A stretch of DNA of 41,000 nucleotides, taken from positions 1 through 41,000 of the forward strand of contig CAKVDS010000015.1 in NCBI GenBank assembly GCA_934726455.1, given 5' to 3'. The DNA comes from an uncultured Bacteroidales bacterium (GTDB lineage: Bacteria > Bacteroidota > Bacteroidia > Bacteroidales > UBA932). Shown piece after piece: positions 29,763 to 38,599 of this stretch; the first letter of the stretch is position 1, and every line of letters begins with the position of its first letter. A program made the translations under genes and the position numbers. Below the pieces are notes generated by a model. That model had not been told where the DNA came from, did no database searches, and saw only the letters and a program-made list of their open reading frames with translations.

Positions 29763-31079
29763 TTATCCGCTGAAATCCACATCGGCAAAGGCCAGTGTGG
29801 GTATGAGTTTCGACATGCATGAGCGGGCATCGTCTCCGGCTGCGATCAGGCCTTTCCACAGACTGAGGAAGTTGCCGGTGACAAGCATGCCGCTGACCGG
29901 CCTGGAGATTTTCCCGTCTTTGAACAGAAAGCCTTCAATGCCATAGGAGAAATCTCCTGTCACCGGATTGCTGTTGCCTCCGTTGAAATCCGTCACCAGG
30001 ATGCCGTCACCGCACAGTTTCATGATCTCGTCTCTTCCGAGTCCCTTCGAAGGCCATGGAAGGACTTTCGGTCTTGTCGCTTCCTCTATGGTCGGGGGGA
30101 TGCCGAGCTTGTGTGACATGTAGGTATTGACGAAATATTCGCAGACCTCGCCGTCTTTTATGATCGGGGCTTCGGCTGTAGCCACCCCCTCCGAGTCGAA
30201 TAGTTTGGAGCAGGTCTGCCCCTTGATATGCGGCAGATCCATTATCGTCAACCCTTCAGGAAACAGTCTCTTGCCGAGACTGTCCATGAGGAACGAATTG
30301 TTCTGCTGTATGGAGAAAGCGTTGAGGGCTCTCAAGACAGGGGAGACCACCTTGGATGCCACTTCGCTGTCAATCACCATGTTGTATTTGCCGCCTCCGA
30401 CGGCGTCGGATCCGGCTTGTGCACGGGCTTTCCGGAGAGCCTTCTCTCCGCAGGAGCGGGCATCGAGTCCGTCAAGATGCGAGGCGGAGTCCCACCAGTA
30501 GCCGCTGTATTTCTCGCCGTCCTGCTCAATGGTGATTTCGACACCGTAGTCAAACGAGGTCTCGCTGTGCAGGCAGAGCATGCCGTTGGTGTCCATGACT
30601 ACTGTCTTATAGATGCTGTCCGAGTACTCGCCCTCTTCCGAGAGCATGCCTTCGTGGAAGACCGAGGCGTCAAGTGCCGTCCGGATCCTTTTTTGCGGAG
30701 TCATTTCCTCCCGCTGACAATCTGTCAGTCCCAATTCGTCCCCGGTGAGTGCCGTCTTGCAGCAGCGCTGCAATTCAGGAAGGTCCCGGCATGCGTCCGG
30801 AGATATGGTTTTTACCGTCTTGACTGAACTCTCCAGAAAGTCGCGGAGCGAGTCCTGATCCAGTTTGTTGGTGGAGAAACTTCCGAAGCGCCCGTCAGCG
30901 AAAAGAGCGAAACTCAGTGAACTGTCCTCGCAGCGTGTGACCCTGTCAACCTCTCCGTTGAGGGTGGCGACAAGATCCTCCTCGCTTCTGCACAAGGTCG
31001 CACGGGCTTTGTCAGCCCCTGCATCGAGTGCCATCTGCAGGCTTTCTTTTACAAGTTCTATATCCTTTTTGTCAATCAT
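29763..31079 (-). CDS. pmbA: TldE/PmbA-type metalloprotease partner
   Basis: The product has 438 residues from ATG 31079, which follows the tldD stop by one base and has GGAGGAG about 6 bases upstream. It matches the TldD/PmbA family (SSLSFALFADGRFGSFSTN, then MVIDSEVASKVVSPVL, GGNSNPVTGDFSYGIEGFL) but lacks the HExxxH motif, as expected for the TldE subunit. With TldD it forms a heterodimeric zinc protease that trims unfolded peptides. Pairing with tldD immediately upstream supports the call. Confidence 0.92.
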   Translation of the reverse strand: MIDKKDIELVKESLQMALDAGADKARATLCRSEEDLVATLNGEVDRVTRCEDSSLSFALFADGRFGSFSTNKLDQDSLRDFLESSVKTVKTISPDACRDLPELQRCCKTALTGDELGLTDCQREEMTPQKRIRTALDASVFHEGMLSEEGEYSDSIYKTVVMDTNGMLCLHSETSFDYGVEITIEQDGEKYSGYWWDSASHLDGLDARSCGEKALRKARAQAGSDAVGGGKYNMVIDSEVASKVVSPVLRALNAFSIQQNNSFLMDSLGKRLFPEGLTIMDLPHIKGQTCSKLFDSEGVATAEAPIIKDGEVCEYFVNTYMSHKLGIPPTIEEATRPKVLPWPSKGLGRDEIMKLCGDGILVTDFNGGNSNPVTGDFSYGIEGFLFKDGKISRPVSGMLVTGNFLSLWKGLIAAGDDARSCMSKLIPTLAFADVDFSG

Positions 31080-31080
31080 G

Positions 31081-32499
31081 TCATTCTCCTCCAACGGTGA
31101 GATTGCGTATCAGAACGGACGGTATTCCGCACGAAACGGCTACGCTCTGTTCCTTTCCGCAGGTCCATGTGCTCTCATCTATCTTCAAGTCCGATGCCAC
31201 AGCCTCGATGTCAGCGAGAGCCTGCGGTCCGTTGCCTATTATGTTGATGTCCTTGACAGGCATGGTGAGCCTGCCGCCTTCTATGAGGAAGCCGCTGCGG
31301 ACATAGAAAGTGAAGTCTCCTTCGCCTATCTTGACCTGCCCGTTGGCGAACTGGTCAACGTAGATGCCCCTCTGTACCAAGGCTATCAGATCTGAAACGC
31401 CGCCCTTGTCACCGCTTTCCATGTAGGTCGCCCTCATTCTTGGAATCGGGTTGTACCTGAATGATTCCCTGCGTCCGTTGCCGGTAGGTCGTACTCCATA
31501 CCAGGCTGCGCTTATGCGGTCGTGCAGATATGAGGTCAAGATGCCGTCAGTCACCATGTATGTCTTCTGTCCGGGGACACCCTCGTCATCGTAGTTGCAG
31601 GCGCCCCTGTTGGCGTGAAGGGTGCCGTCGTCGAGGATGTTGATGCCTTTCGGACAGATCCTGCGGCCCATCTTGTCGGCGAATATCGACTGGCCCTTGC
31701 GGTTGAAGTCCGCCTCGAAAGCGTGTCCCATGGCTTCGTGCAGCAGGATGCCCGAGGCACCCGCCCCCATCACGACCGGCATCTGCCCGCCTTTAGGCCG
31801 GCGTGCTTCGAAACGCTCGTCCATGCCTTTGACCGCTCTTCCGGCGAGGTCTTCAAGCACTTCATCGCCTATCATTTCCACACCTTCCCTGAGACTGCGG
31901 GAGACGCTGCTGTTTTCTGTCCTGCCGGCTTGCTGGAAAATTGTCTGCACACTGATGCTGCCCAGAGGCCTGCGGTCGCAGGTGAGCTCCCCGAGGGAGT
32001 TGTACATGAGAATATCACTTACGGACCATGAAAGAGCCGCAATGACCTTTATCACGCGGCTGTCCAGACTGCGTATCCTCTTGTCAAGCCTTTTAAGGAA
32101 GGAGACCATCTCCACAGTATCGGCGGCTCTCCAGTCAAGACGCATCGGGTATCTGTCTGTCTCAGAGGCGCTTGAGCCGAGCCTTTGCGCGGAGAAATCA
32201 GTAGATGCCGATGCCTGTGTGGCGATGGCACCGGCTGCGGCTGCCGCTGACATCAGGGACTTCATGTCTGTGCTTTCAGCATAAGCGTAGCCTGTCTTCT
32301 CTCCTTTCAGGACGCGGATACCGCATCCGTAATCTATATGGTGTCCTCCAGAGGAAACCTCCCCGTCGCGCAGCAGAAGGTCGCCGTACTCCGTGTCTTC
32401 GAAATACAGGTCGCACCAGTCTCCGCCGGAGCGCATTCCCTCCGCCACCAGTGCGCGCAGTTCTGTTTCCGTGAGGGAGAATCTGTCAATATTCTTCAT
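31081..32499 (-). CDS. tldD: Metalloprotease TldD
   Basis: The 472-residue product carries the zinc motif HEAMGH (His254, Glu255, His259) in LLHEAMGHAFEADFNRKGQS, and GEGDFTFYVRSGFLIEGG towards the C-terminus, typical of TldD. It is the catalytic half of the TldD/TldE protease, which degrades unfolded short peptides and can mature peptide products. No RiPP precursor is recognisable next to it. Its start overlaps the zeta-like gene by 14 bases. Confidence 0.95.
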   Translation of the reverse strand: MKNIDRFSLTETELRALVAEGMRSGGDWCDLYFEDTEYGDLLLRDGEVSSGGHHIDYGCGIRVLKGEKTGYAYAESTDMKSLMSAAAAAGAIATQASASTDFSAQRLGSSASETDRYPMRLDWRAADTVEMVSFLKRLDKRIRSLDSRVIKVIAALSWSVSDILMYNSLGELTCDRRPLGSISVQTIFQQAGRTENSSVSRSLREGVEMIGDEVLEDLAGRAVKGMDERFEARRPKGGQMPVVMGAGASGILLHEAMGHAFEADFNRKGQSIFADKMGRRICPKGINILDDGTLHANRGACNYDDEGVPGQKTYMVTDGILTSYLHDRISAAWYGVRPTGNGRRESFRYNPIPRMRATYMESGDKGGVSDLIALVQRGIYVDQFANGQVKIGEGDFTFYVRSGFLIEGGRLTMPVKDINIIGNGPQALADIEAVASDLKIDESTWTCGKEQSVAVSCGIPSVLIRNLTVGGE

Positions 32500-33070
32500 T
32501 TGGATGTATTATGTTCCAGATAAGGTGATATTTCTCGTTGTCCTTTATGTATGAGTACTGTTTCGACCCTTCGGCCACAATCGTGAACGGCGATTTTGAG
32601 TTGTCGGCAAGTATCCAGTTGTCGCAGATGGGCCGGTAGGTGTCGAAAAAATATTGCAGTCCCATCACATAACGGCGACGTACTACATTGTCCGGGATAT
32701 TGTGTCCGCCTGCCGCGACCCTGTCACGTACGCGGCTTATCGCGAGTTCCGGCGAGTTGAGCCAGAAATAAAGCAGGGTCACCTCATAGCCTACGGACTG
32801 TGCCTCCTCGATGATCTTGACCAGAGAGCGTGTGGCGAGGGTGGTCTCTATGCTGAAGTCTTCATACCGTCCCAGCAGGTAGTTGATTTTCATCAGCATA
32901 TACCGACTGGCCGTGATGGATGCCGCCGAAGGGTTGAAAGGCGACAGGCTTTTGGCGAACTCGTCTGAATTGACGAACTCCCTGCAGTCCAGCAGATCAG
33001 GAAGCAGGGTGTAGGATGCTGTGGTCTTGCCGGAGCCGTTGCATCCTGAGAGTATGTACAATTTAGGCAT
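32486..33070 (-). CDS. Zeta-toxin-like P-loop kinase
   Basis: The product has 194 residues from ATG 33070 (MPKLYILSGCNGSGKTTAS). The Walker A GCNGSGKT is at 9-16, followed by REFVNSDEFAKSLSPFNP, SIETTLATRS and YFWLNSPELAISRVRDRV. These features fit the zeta toxin/UDP-N-acetylglucosamine kinase-like family. No epsilon-type antitoxin is nearby. The gene overlaps the DUF2400 gene by 8 bases and tldD by 14 bases inside a housekeeping run, so it is more likely a chromosomal kinase of unknown substrate than an active toxin. Confidence 0.8.
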   Translation of the reverse strand: MPKLYILSGCNGSGKTTASYTLLPDLLDCREFVNSDEFAKSLSPFNPSAASITASRYMLMKINYLLGRYEDFSIETTLATRSLVKIIEEAQSVGYEVTLLYFWLNSPELAISRVRDRVAAGGHNIPDNVVRRRYVMGLQYFFDTYRPICDNWILADNSKSPFTIVAEGSKQYSYIKDNEKYHLIWNIIHPNEEY

Positions 33071-33752
33071 GGTCAACTCCGTATCCGAAAAGTGCAAAAT
33101 CCCCTTTTGCGGGGTCTGACGGGAATATCTCGCGGAACGCATCGGTGATCTGCTCCGCCGTAGTGATATCTTTGCTGCGGCGAGAGGTCAGTCCGAGCGT
33201 CACGGCTTGATCATAGACATGTACGTCGAGCGGTATCAGAAGGTCCGCCGGCGAAGTGTGCTTCCACACTCCGAGATCCACTTTCCCGTCGTTCCGTACC
33301 ATCCAGCGCCGCATCATGTTGATTTTCTTGTCGGGTGCCTTCGAATCCGGCTTCTGTCCGTAGACGGTCTCGCGGATCTGCTTGGCGTCCAATATTTCAA
33401 GGGAGTCATGGGATGAATAGAACTCTCTGAGCCTGCGGCAGATAGCGGCGACGTCCGACCATTTGACCGTACGGTGTATGCTGACCGGATCGTCCCTCCA
33501 GTCGCCTGACATCACATAGTCGAAAGGCTTCCACTCCATCTGGTCAAACAGGCGGCAGCAGTCCCTCACTATCATGGACCTTCTGCCCCAGGCGAAATGG
33601 GCGGCGAAGACGGAGGCTGTCTCTATGTCCTTGAGGCTTGCTCCGTCATGGGCGAATTTGCGCGGAAAGGCGATGGGGTCCTCGTCAAAATAGACTGGGT
33701 CGTTGTATTTTTCGGCCCAGTCTACGAGTTGTTCTTTGAGTTCAGGAGTCAT
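33063..33752 (-). CDS. TIGR02757/DUF2400 family protein
   Basis: This 229-residue protein matches the Bacteroidetes-typical TIGR02757 family (YNDPVYFDEDPIAFPRKFAH near the start, KKINMMRRWMVRND, LLIPLDVHVYDQAVTLGLT, and DFALFGYGVDHA at the end). The C-terminal half resembles helix-hairpin-helix DNA-glycosylase folds, but its function is not established. It begins 2 bases after pepD and overlaps the kinase gene by 8. Confidence 0.88.
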   Translation of the reverse strand: MTPELKEQLVDWAEKYNDPVYFDEDPIAFPRKFAHDGASLKDIETASVFAAHFAWGRRSMIVRDCCRLFDQMEWKPFDYVMSGDWRDDPVSIHRTVKWSDVAAICRRLREFYSSHDSLEILDAKQIRETVYGQKPDSKAPDKKINMMRRWMVRNDGKVDLGVWKHTSPADLLIPLDVHVYDQAVTLGLTSRRSKDITTAEQITDAFREIFPSDPAKGDFALFGYGVDHA

Positions 33753-33754
33753 CC

Positions 33755-35209
33755 TTATTTCTCAGGGATGGCTTCGAGCACGGCCTTGAGGAAGTCCCAT
33801 GTCTTCTGGACGGAAGGGATGTTGACCTTCTCGTCAGGGGAGTGCGGGTACATGATGGTAGGTCCTATGGACACCATTTCCCAGTGAGGGTATTTGGCTC
33901 CGAGCAGGGCGCACTCAAGTCCTCCATGGGTGGCGAGCACATTCATCGGCTTGCCGAACATCTTTGTGTGGATGTCGTTGAGCATCGCTATCATCGGGGT
34001 GTCAGGCTTAGGAGTCCAGCCGCTATATCCGCCGACGAACTTGATCTTGGCTCCGGCGAATTCGAAGATGTAGCGTACCCTTGCGGCGAGTTCCGCCTTT
34101 GACTCGTCGATGGCGCTTCTCAGCAGGGAGGCGACCGTAAGGTGGCCGCGCCCGCATCTTACCACGGCAAGGTTGATGGATGTCTCGGTGAGGCCTGGCA
34201 TGCTCTGGCTCATCCTTATGACATTTGAAGGGCATGCTGAGATGGCTTTGAGAGCATTGAGTGCTACGGCGTCTTCAATGTAGTTGCCGGCAGCCTTGCT
34301 CTTCTCCACTGTGCAGCACATTGAAGGGTCGCTCTCCTTGTATCGGGCGGTCACTTCCGCGAAGTTCTTGCGGATGGCCTTTGCCACTGCGGCACCTTTT
34401 TCTGCCGGAACGGCGATTTCCGCCTCTCCCTCAAACGGGATGGCGTTGCGCAGACTTCCTCCGCTGATATTGGTGAGTTTGACACCATATTTCTCCATCA
34501 CCGGGATGAGAGCATTGGCGAGCACCTTGTTGGCGTTGGCTCTATATAGGGATATGTCCATTCCGGAGTGTCCTCCGGAGAGACCTTTGACCGTGAGTTT
34601 GTATCCGGCGTATCCGGCAGGGGTCTTGAGAGATTTGTATTTGAAGTCCGCGATGGCGTCAAGTCCGCCGGCGCAGCCTATGCAGAGCTCGTTCTCGTCT
34701 TCGGAGTCGAGGTTGAGGAGGATGTCTCCCTTCAGTACTCCGCTCTTGAGGGCGTCAGCTCCTGTCATTCCGGTCTCCTCATCGTATGTGATGAGCACTT
34801 CTACCGGTCCGTGCTTGAGGCTCTTGTCTTCAGCCACGGCCATGCCCATAGCCACTCCGATGCCGTTGTCGGCTCCAAGTGTTGTGCCTTTGGCCTTGAG
34901 CCAGTCCCCGTCGACCACGGTCTCGATCGGGTCTTTGAGGAAATCGTGGACCGTGTCAGCCGTCTTCTGCGGCACCATGTCCATGTGTCCTTGGAGAATG
35001 ACTCCCTTGCGGTTCTCGTAGCCCGGTGTGGCGGGAACGCGGAGAATCACGTTGCCTGTCTCATCGGCGAATGCCTCGATCTTATGTTCCTTGGCCCAGT
35101 TGAGGATGTGCTCCCGCACGACTTCCTCGTGTTTTGAAGGGCGGGGACAGCGGGTGAGGCCATAGAAGGCTTCCCATACTGCCGTTGGTTTCAAATCCTT
35201 GATAGTCAT
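33755..35209 (-). CDS. pepD: Aminoacyl-histidine dipeptidase (PepD, M20C)
   Basis: This 484-residue M20 metallopeptidase shows all the expected zinc-site motifs: LQGHMDMVPQK, LGADNGIGVAM, YDEETGMTGADAL (catalytic Glu pair), LLNLDSEDENEL, and ATHGGLECALL near the C-terminus. It cleaves dipeptides such as carnosine-type Xaa-His in the cytoplasm. The POT peptide transporter two genes upstream makes uptake followed by hydrolysis a sensible pairing. Confidence 0.96.
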   Translation of the reverse strand: MTIKDLKPTAVWEAFYGLTRCPRPSKHEEVVREHILNWAKEHKIEAFADETGNVILRVPATPGYENRKGVILQGHMDMVPQKTADTVHDFLKDPIETVVDGDWLKAKGTTLGADNGIGVAMGMAVAEDKSLKHGPVEVLITYDEETGMTGADALKSGVLKGDILLNLDSEDENELCIGCAGGLDAIADFKYKSLKTPAGYAGYKLTVKGLSGGHSGMDISLYRANANKVLANALIPVMEKYGVKLTNISGGSLRNAIPFEGEAEIAVPAEKGAAVAKAIRKNFAEVTARYKESDPSMCCTVEKSKAAGNYIEDAVALNALKAISACPSNVIRMSQSMPGLTETSINLAVVRCGRGHLTVASLLRSAIDESKAELAARVRYIFEFAGAKIKFVGGYSGWTPKPDTPMIAMLNDIHTKMFGKPMNVLATHGGLECALLGAKYPHWEMVSIGPTIMYPHSPDEKVNIPSVQKTWDFLKAVLEAIPEK

Positions 35210-35233
35210 AATTCTATTTGGTTTTGAGGGTTG

Positions 35234-36145
35234 TTATTTCCATCTTTTGTGTGTCCAGAGATAATTCCACGGCTGCTCCTGGAGATCTTCCTGGAGCAGT
35301 GCGTAGTATCTGTCCAGAATCTCTTTCTTCTCCATCTGACGCCCGTCATCACAGATAGGGACGAACGTCATCTCGTAGTTCCCGTCCTCGAGTTCGCGCA
35401 TCCTCAAGTACACCACCGCCATCCCGAGCTTGTGCGCGAGGGCGGGAGCGCCGTCCATTGACCATGTTTCCTGATGCATGAAGTCGTTGACCTTGACCTT
35501 GGATGAGTCTGAATACGGATACTGGTCGGCGACTATGTTGTAGAACATCCTTTCACTCTTATGCCTTATCACATAACGCATCAGGCTGTAGGACTCGACC
35601 ATGCCGTCGTAGTGTTCCTTGTCCTCCACCGCCGCCTGCCGGTTCTTCTTCATGAAGAGTTCCCAGACAGGGCTTGAGAGTTTCTTGTAGATTACGCACA
35701 TGTTTCTCTCCGGGTATTTGAACGGCTCATCCGTGTAGAAACGGTAGCCTCCGAAGAGTTCCCAGTTGCCGCTGTGTGAGCCCATGGCGAAGACGCTGCG
35801 ACCCTCGTCGTAATATCCGTTGAGGACTTCCGGGTTCGTTATGTGAGCCACTCCGGATTTGCGGAGCTTTGCCGGAGTGGTGGCGCCGAACCATACTGCT
35901 TCTCCGATGAGTTTTCCGAAATGCGCGTATGTGCGTCTGCAGATCTCCTGCAGCTCGTCATATTTTTTGTCCGGAAAACTTCTTGAGAGGTTGATCATCA
36001 CCACATCCCTGCGGTAGCGGATCATATTGCAGGCAATCTTCCCGATCACCTTTCCACATTTTCTGTGGAAACTGAGCGGGAGGATTGCCAATGGTCTTGT
36101 CAGGCATCGGAGTATGGCGCAGCCTGTTTTCCCGGAACTTGCCAT
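35234..36145 (-). CDS. LpxL/HtrB-like lipid A acyltransferase
   Basis: The 303-residue product belongs to the lysophospholipid/lipid A acyltransferase family. The catalytic HxxxxE motif is SHSGNWE, followed by NMCVIYKKLSSPVWELFMKK and VADQYPYSDSSKVKVNDFM. It probably adds a secondary acyl chain to lipid A at the inner membrane. A hydrophobic N-terminal stretch can anchor it. It begins 1 base after the POT gene stop and precedes pepD by 24 bases. Confidence 0.9.
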   Translation of the reverse strand: MASSGKTGCAILRCLTRPLAILPLSFHRKCGKVIGKIACNMIRYRRDVVMINLSRSFPDKKYDELQEICRRTYAHFGKLIGEAVWFGATTPAKLRKSGVAHITNPEVLNGYYDEGRSVFAMGSHSGNWELFGGYRFYTDEPFKYPERNMCVIYKKLSSPVWELFMKKNRQAAVEDKEHYDGMVESYSLMRYVIRHKSERMFYNIVADQYPYSDSSKVKVNDFMHQETWSMDGAPALAHKLGMAVVYLRMRELEDGNYEMTFVPICDDGRQMEKKEILDRYYALLQEDLQEQPWNYLWTHKRWK

Positions 36146-36146
36146 G

Positions 36147-37787
36147 CTAGCCTGTAACTTTTTCGAGCCACTTGACCATGCCGAGCATCACTCCCATCGA
36201 GATGACGCAGATGACAAGGAATACGAGCCAGCAGTATTGGATCGGCCATGCGTTGTACATGACAGGCCCTATCCAGATCATCAGGTTGCCGAGAGCAGTG
36301 GCGCCGAGCCAGAGTCCCTGGCAGAGTCCCTGAAGATTCTTCGGGGCCACCTTGGATACGAACGAGAGTCCGAGCGGCGAAATGAAGAGTTCTGCCACGG
36401 TGAGGAAGAAGTAGGTGACGATCAGCACCCATGGCCCTGCGAGCATGGAGGAACGTGTCGAATCGTCAAGTGCCCTGAATTCTGTGCCTGACGGGTATCC
36501 CATAGATGCCGAGAATATGGTCAGGAACAAGTAGGCGCATCCGGCTATTCCCATCCCGATCGCAATCTTGCGCGGCGTGGATATTACTTTGCCCTTGCTT
36601 GCCAGTGCTGAGAATATGGCCATGATGATAGGGGTCAGGACAATCACGAAGAACGGATTGACGGCCTGCCAGATCTCCGGGGCTATGGATTCGGTGCGGA
36701 TGAAGTCGCGTGCAAACACGGAGAGGGACTGGCCGTTCTGGTGGAACGAGAGCCAGAAGAACACAGCCACGCCGAGAACGGCGAAAAGGGCTGCCATCCT
36801 CTGCTTGATCTCCTTGGCCATGGAGGCTTTTTCTTCAGCCGTGTATCCCTGCACTGCGGCGGCTTCTTTCTTGGCAGGATTAGGGAATTTCTTGCGGCAG
36901 AGGCTGAAAATCACGAGAGAGATCATCATTGCCGCTACAGAGGCTATGAAAGAGTAGTGGATGCCGGTGTTGAACACGTCAAGGTAGCTTGTGCAGAATG
37001 CGCTGACTGCTGACGGGTCGGCCATGTCAACTGCCGCGCCGGTGTTGGCTTTGGCTATAAGCCCGGCGAGATTAGGGTCAACGGTGCCGTCATTGAGATA
37101 TTTGTGGCAGAGAGCCGGGAGCTGTGCATTGTAGAGCATGTCATGCACCTTGAGCCACCAGCTTCTCAGAAGAGGTGCCACAAACGGGGCCAGAAGTCCT
37201 CCGATGTTGATGAACACATAGAAAATCTGGAAACCGGAGTCGCGTTTGCTCTTGGCGACGGCAAGTTCCTGCGGCCCTTTCTTGGCGGCTTCACTTTCGA
37301 GGTTGTCGTACATCTGTCCTACGATGGCCTGGAGATTGCCTTTGAAGAGGCCGTTGCCGAAGGCGATCATCAGGAGGGCGAAGCAGGTGAAGATGAGCAG
37401 GCCCGTGTGGTTCTCTTTGGTCGCGAGGATAGGGAATGAGAGTGCCACATATCCGAGGGCCATCACGACGAGACCGCTCATGATCGTGCGTTTGTAGTTC
37501 TGTGTCCTGTCGGCGATCAGGCCTCCCACGAGTGAGAGCACGTAGATGCCGCAATAGAATACTGAATAGATGGCACCGGCTGTCGCATCGCTGAGCCCGA
37601 ACTTCGAGCAGAGGAAGAGAAGCAGAACGGCATTCATGATATAGTAGCCGAATCTTTCTCCCATGTTGCTGAGAGCGGCCGCTATAAGTCCTTTAGGGTG
37701 TCCTTTAAACATTGCAAATGTCGTTAATTGTTGTTTATCAGTTATTTGTTGATTTTCTACAACACTTCTTGGCTTCTTCGGAAGCAT
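36147..37787 (-). CDS. POT/PTR-family oligopeptide-proton symporter
   Basis: This 546-residue protein has about 14 predicted membrane segments and POT signatures such as GERFGYYIMNAVLLLF and ADRTQNYKRTIMSGLVVMALGY. The conserved ExxERFxYY motif begins with Asn (NMGERFGYY, 41-49), so the first Glu is replaced. It imports di- and tripeptides at the inner membrane. An alternative ATG at 37712 (MFKGHPKGL) gives the usual POT start; the longer form is kept because it is open and starts with ATG. It is the first gene of the 12-gene run. Confidence 0.92.
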   Translation of the reverse strand: MLPKKPRSVVENQQITDKQQLTTFAMFKGHPKGLIAAALSNMGERFGYYIMNAVLLLFLCSKFGLSDATAGAIYSVFYCGIYVLSLVGGLIADRTQNYKRTIMSGLVVMALGYVALSFPILATKENHTGLLIFTCFALLMIAFGNGLFKGNLQAIVGQMYDNLESEAAKKGPQELAVAKSKRDSGFQIFYVFINIGGLLAPFVAPLLRSWWLKVHDMLYNAQLPALCHKYLNDGTVDPNLAGLIAKANTGAAVDMADPSAVSAFCTSYLDVFNTGIHYSFIASVAAMMISLVIFSLCRKKFPNPAKKEAAAVQGYTAEEKASMAKEIKQRMAALFAVLGVAVFFWLSFHQNGQSLSVFARDFIRTESIAPEIWQAVNPFFVIVLTPIIMAIFSALASKGKVISTPRKIAIGMGIAGCAYLFLTIFSASMGYPSGTEFRALDDSTRSSMLAGPWVLIVTYFFLTVAELFISPLGLSFVSKVAPKNLQGLCQGLWLGATALGNLMIWIGPVMYNAWPIQYCWLVFLVICVISMGVMLGMVKWLEKVTG

Positions 37788-37887
37788 CGTGCCGTCCGGG
37801 CTGCCAGAATCAGACTACAATATAAGAAACTGTTTTGAATTTTCCTCGGGGGCGGTTTATTTTTATGTCGAAAATAACAATGTTTGG

Positions 37888-38295
37888 TTAGGCTTGGAGC
37901 AGGATGGCTGCGGTGGCTGCGAAAGTCATCATGCCGATGGCGGCGCCGACCCAGTGGAGTGTCGCGGGGCGGGAGTCCGGCCATCTTCTGAGGCTGTTTA
38001 TGGCTCTCACTATCAGGGCTGCGGCAAGACCGGGGAGCAGTGCGGAAGCCCGCAGAGGTGCCTGGCAGGCTGCAATTCCCGCGGCCATGGCGCCAGGAGG
38101 GATGAGGGTGAGGGCGAAAGCCAGACTGTTCCACTGCCTTGAATTGATGCAAAGAAGAGCCTGTAGTGCTGCCGATATGGCAACTGCGGGTATAATGCCC
38201 ATGACTTCAGGCGGGTGCACCGCAAAACAGATGACCATCAGCGCGTAGTATGCTGCCGATATCAGTATCCGGATCTGTCTGCCTTTCATTTCCAT
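37888..38295 (-). CDS. Small hydrophobic membrane protein
   Basis: The product has 135 residues with about four hydrophobic helices (SAAYYALMVICFAVH, IIPAVAISAALQALL, ALLPGLAAALIV, WVGAAIGMMTFAATAAILL). I do not recognise the family. It lies upstream of the POT gene on the same strand, about 100 bases away. No clear promoter is visible. Confidence 0.6.
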   Translation of the reverse strand: MEMKGRQIRILISAAYYALMVICFAVHPPEVMGIIPAVAISAALQALLCINSRQWNSLAFALTLIPPGAMAAGIAACQAPLRASALLPGLAAALIVRAINSLRRWPDSRPATLHWVGAAIGMMTFAATAAILLQA

Positions 38296-38407
38296 TGCGC
38301 AAATTTAGCAATCCTTCAAGATATTCCGCAGTCTTTTGTCGCCTATAGGAATAGTTTTCCTCTTTTCGTAATTCAAAATGAGGTCTTGAGGCAGGGGGTG
38401 GGGTGGA

Positions 38408-38475
38408 GGCTTTGAGGCAGGTGGTGGCTAAACTCAACACAAAAGCCTCGTTTAGCCACCACCTGCCTCAAAGCC
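38408..38475. repeat. Perfect 26-bp inverted repeat
   Basis: The arm 38408-38433 (beginning GGCTTTGAGGCAGGTGG) is the exact reverse complement of 38450-38475, with a 16-base loop at 38434-38449. A degenerate further copy (GAGGCAGGGGGTGGGGTGGAGGC) lies just to the left. There is no T run, so it is not a standard terminator. The interval 38296-38540 holds no supported gene. Confidence 0.95.
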
Positions 38476-38539
38476 CAAAGCCTGAACCTATAAACGAAAC
38501 CACAGCATCGCTGGCTGCGCATTCTTCGCTTGCAGGAAA

Positions 38540-38576
38540 ACAAAAATCCGATCCCCGAATGGGAACCGGATTTCTG
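38540..38576 (-). terminator. Terminator of the rpsF-rpsR-rplI operon
   Basis: On the minus strand an imperfect stem AAATCCGG...GGATCGGATTT (CCC/GGG top) is followed by TTTTTG. It begins about 25 bases after the rplI stop. Confidence 0.7.
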
Positions 38577-38599
38577 AAATCTATTTGGAGACCGTCCGA

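Noticed and set aside
31081..32499. tldD/tldE as part of a RiPP peptide cluster
   Set aside because: No precursor peptide or other maturation gene is near; the pair sits in a general run of protein-turnover genes.
32486..33070. Classical epsilon/zeta toxin-antitoxin pair
   Set aside because: No small antitoxin gene adjoins; both neighbours are long housekeeping genes.
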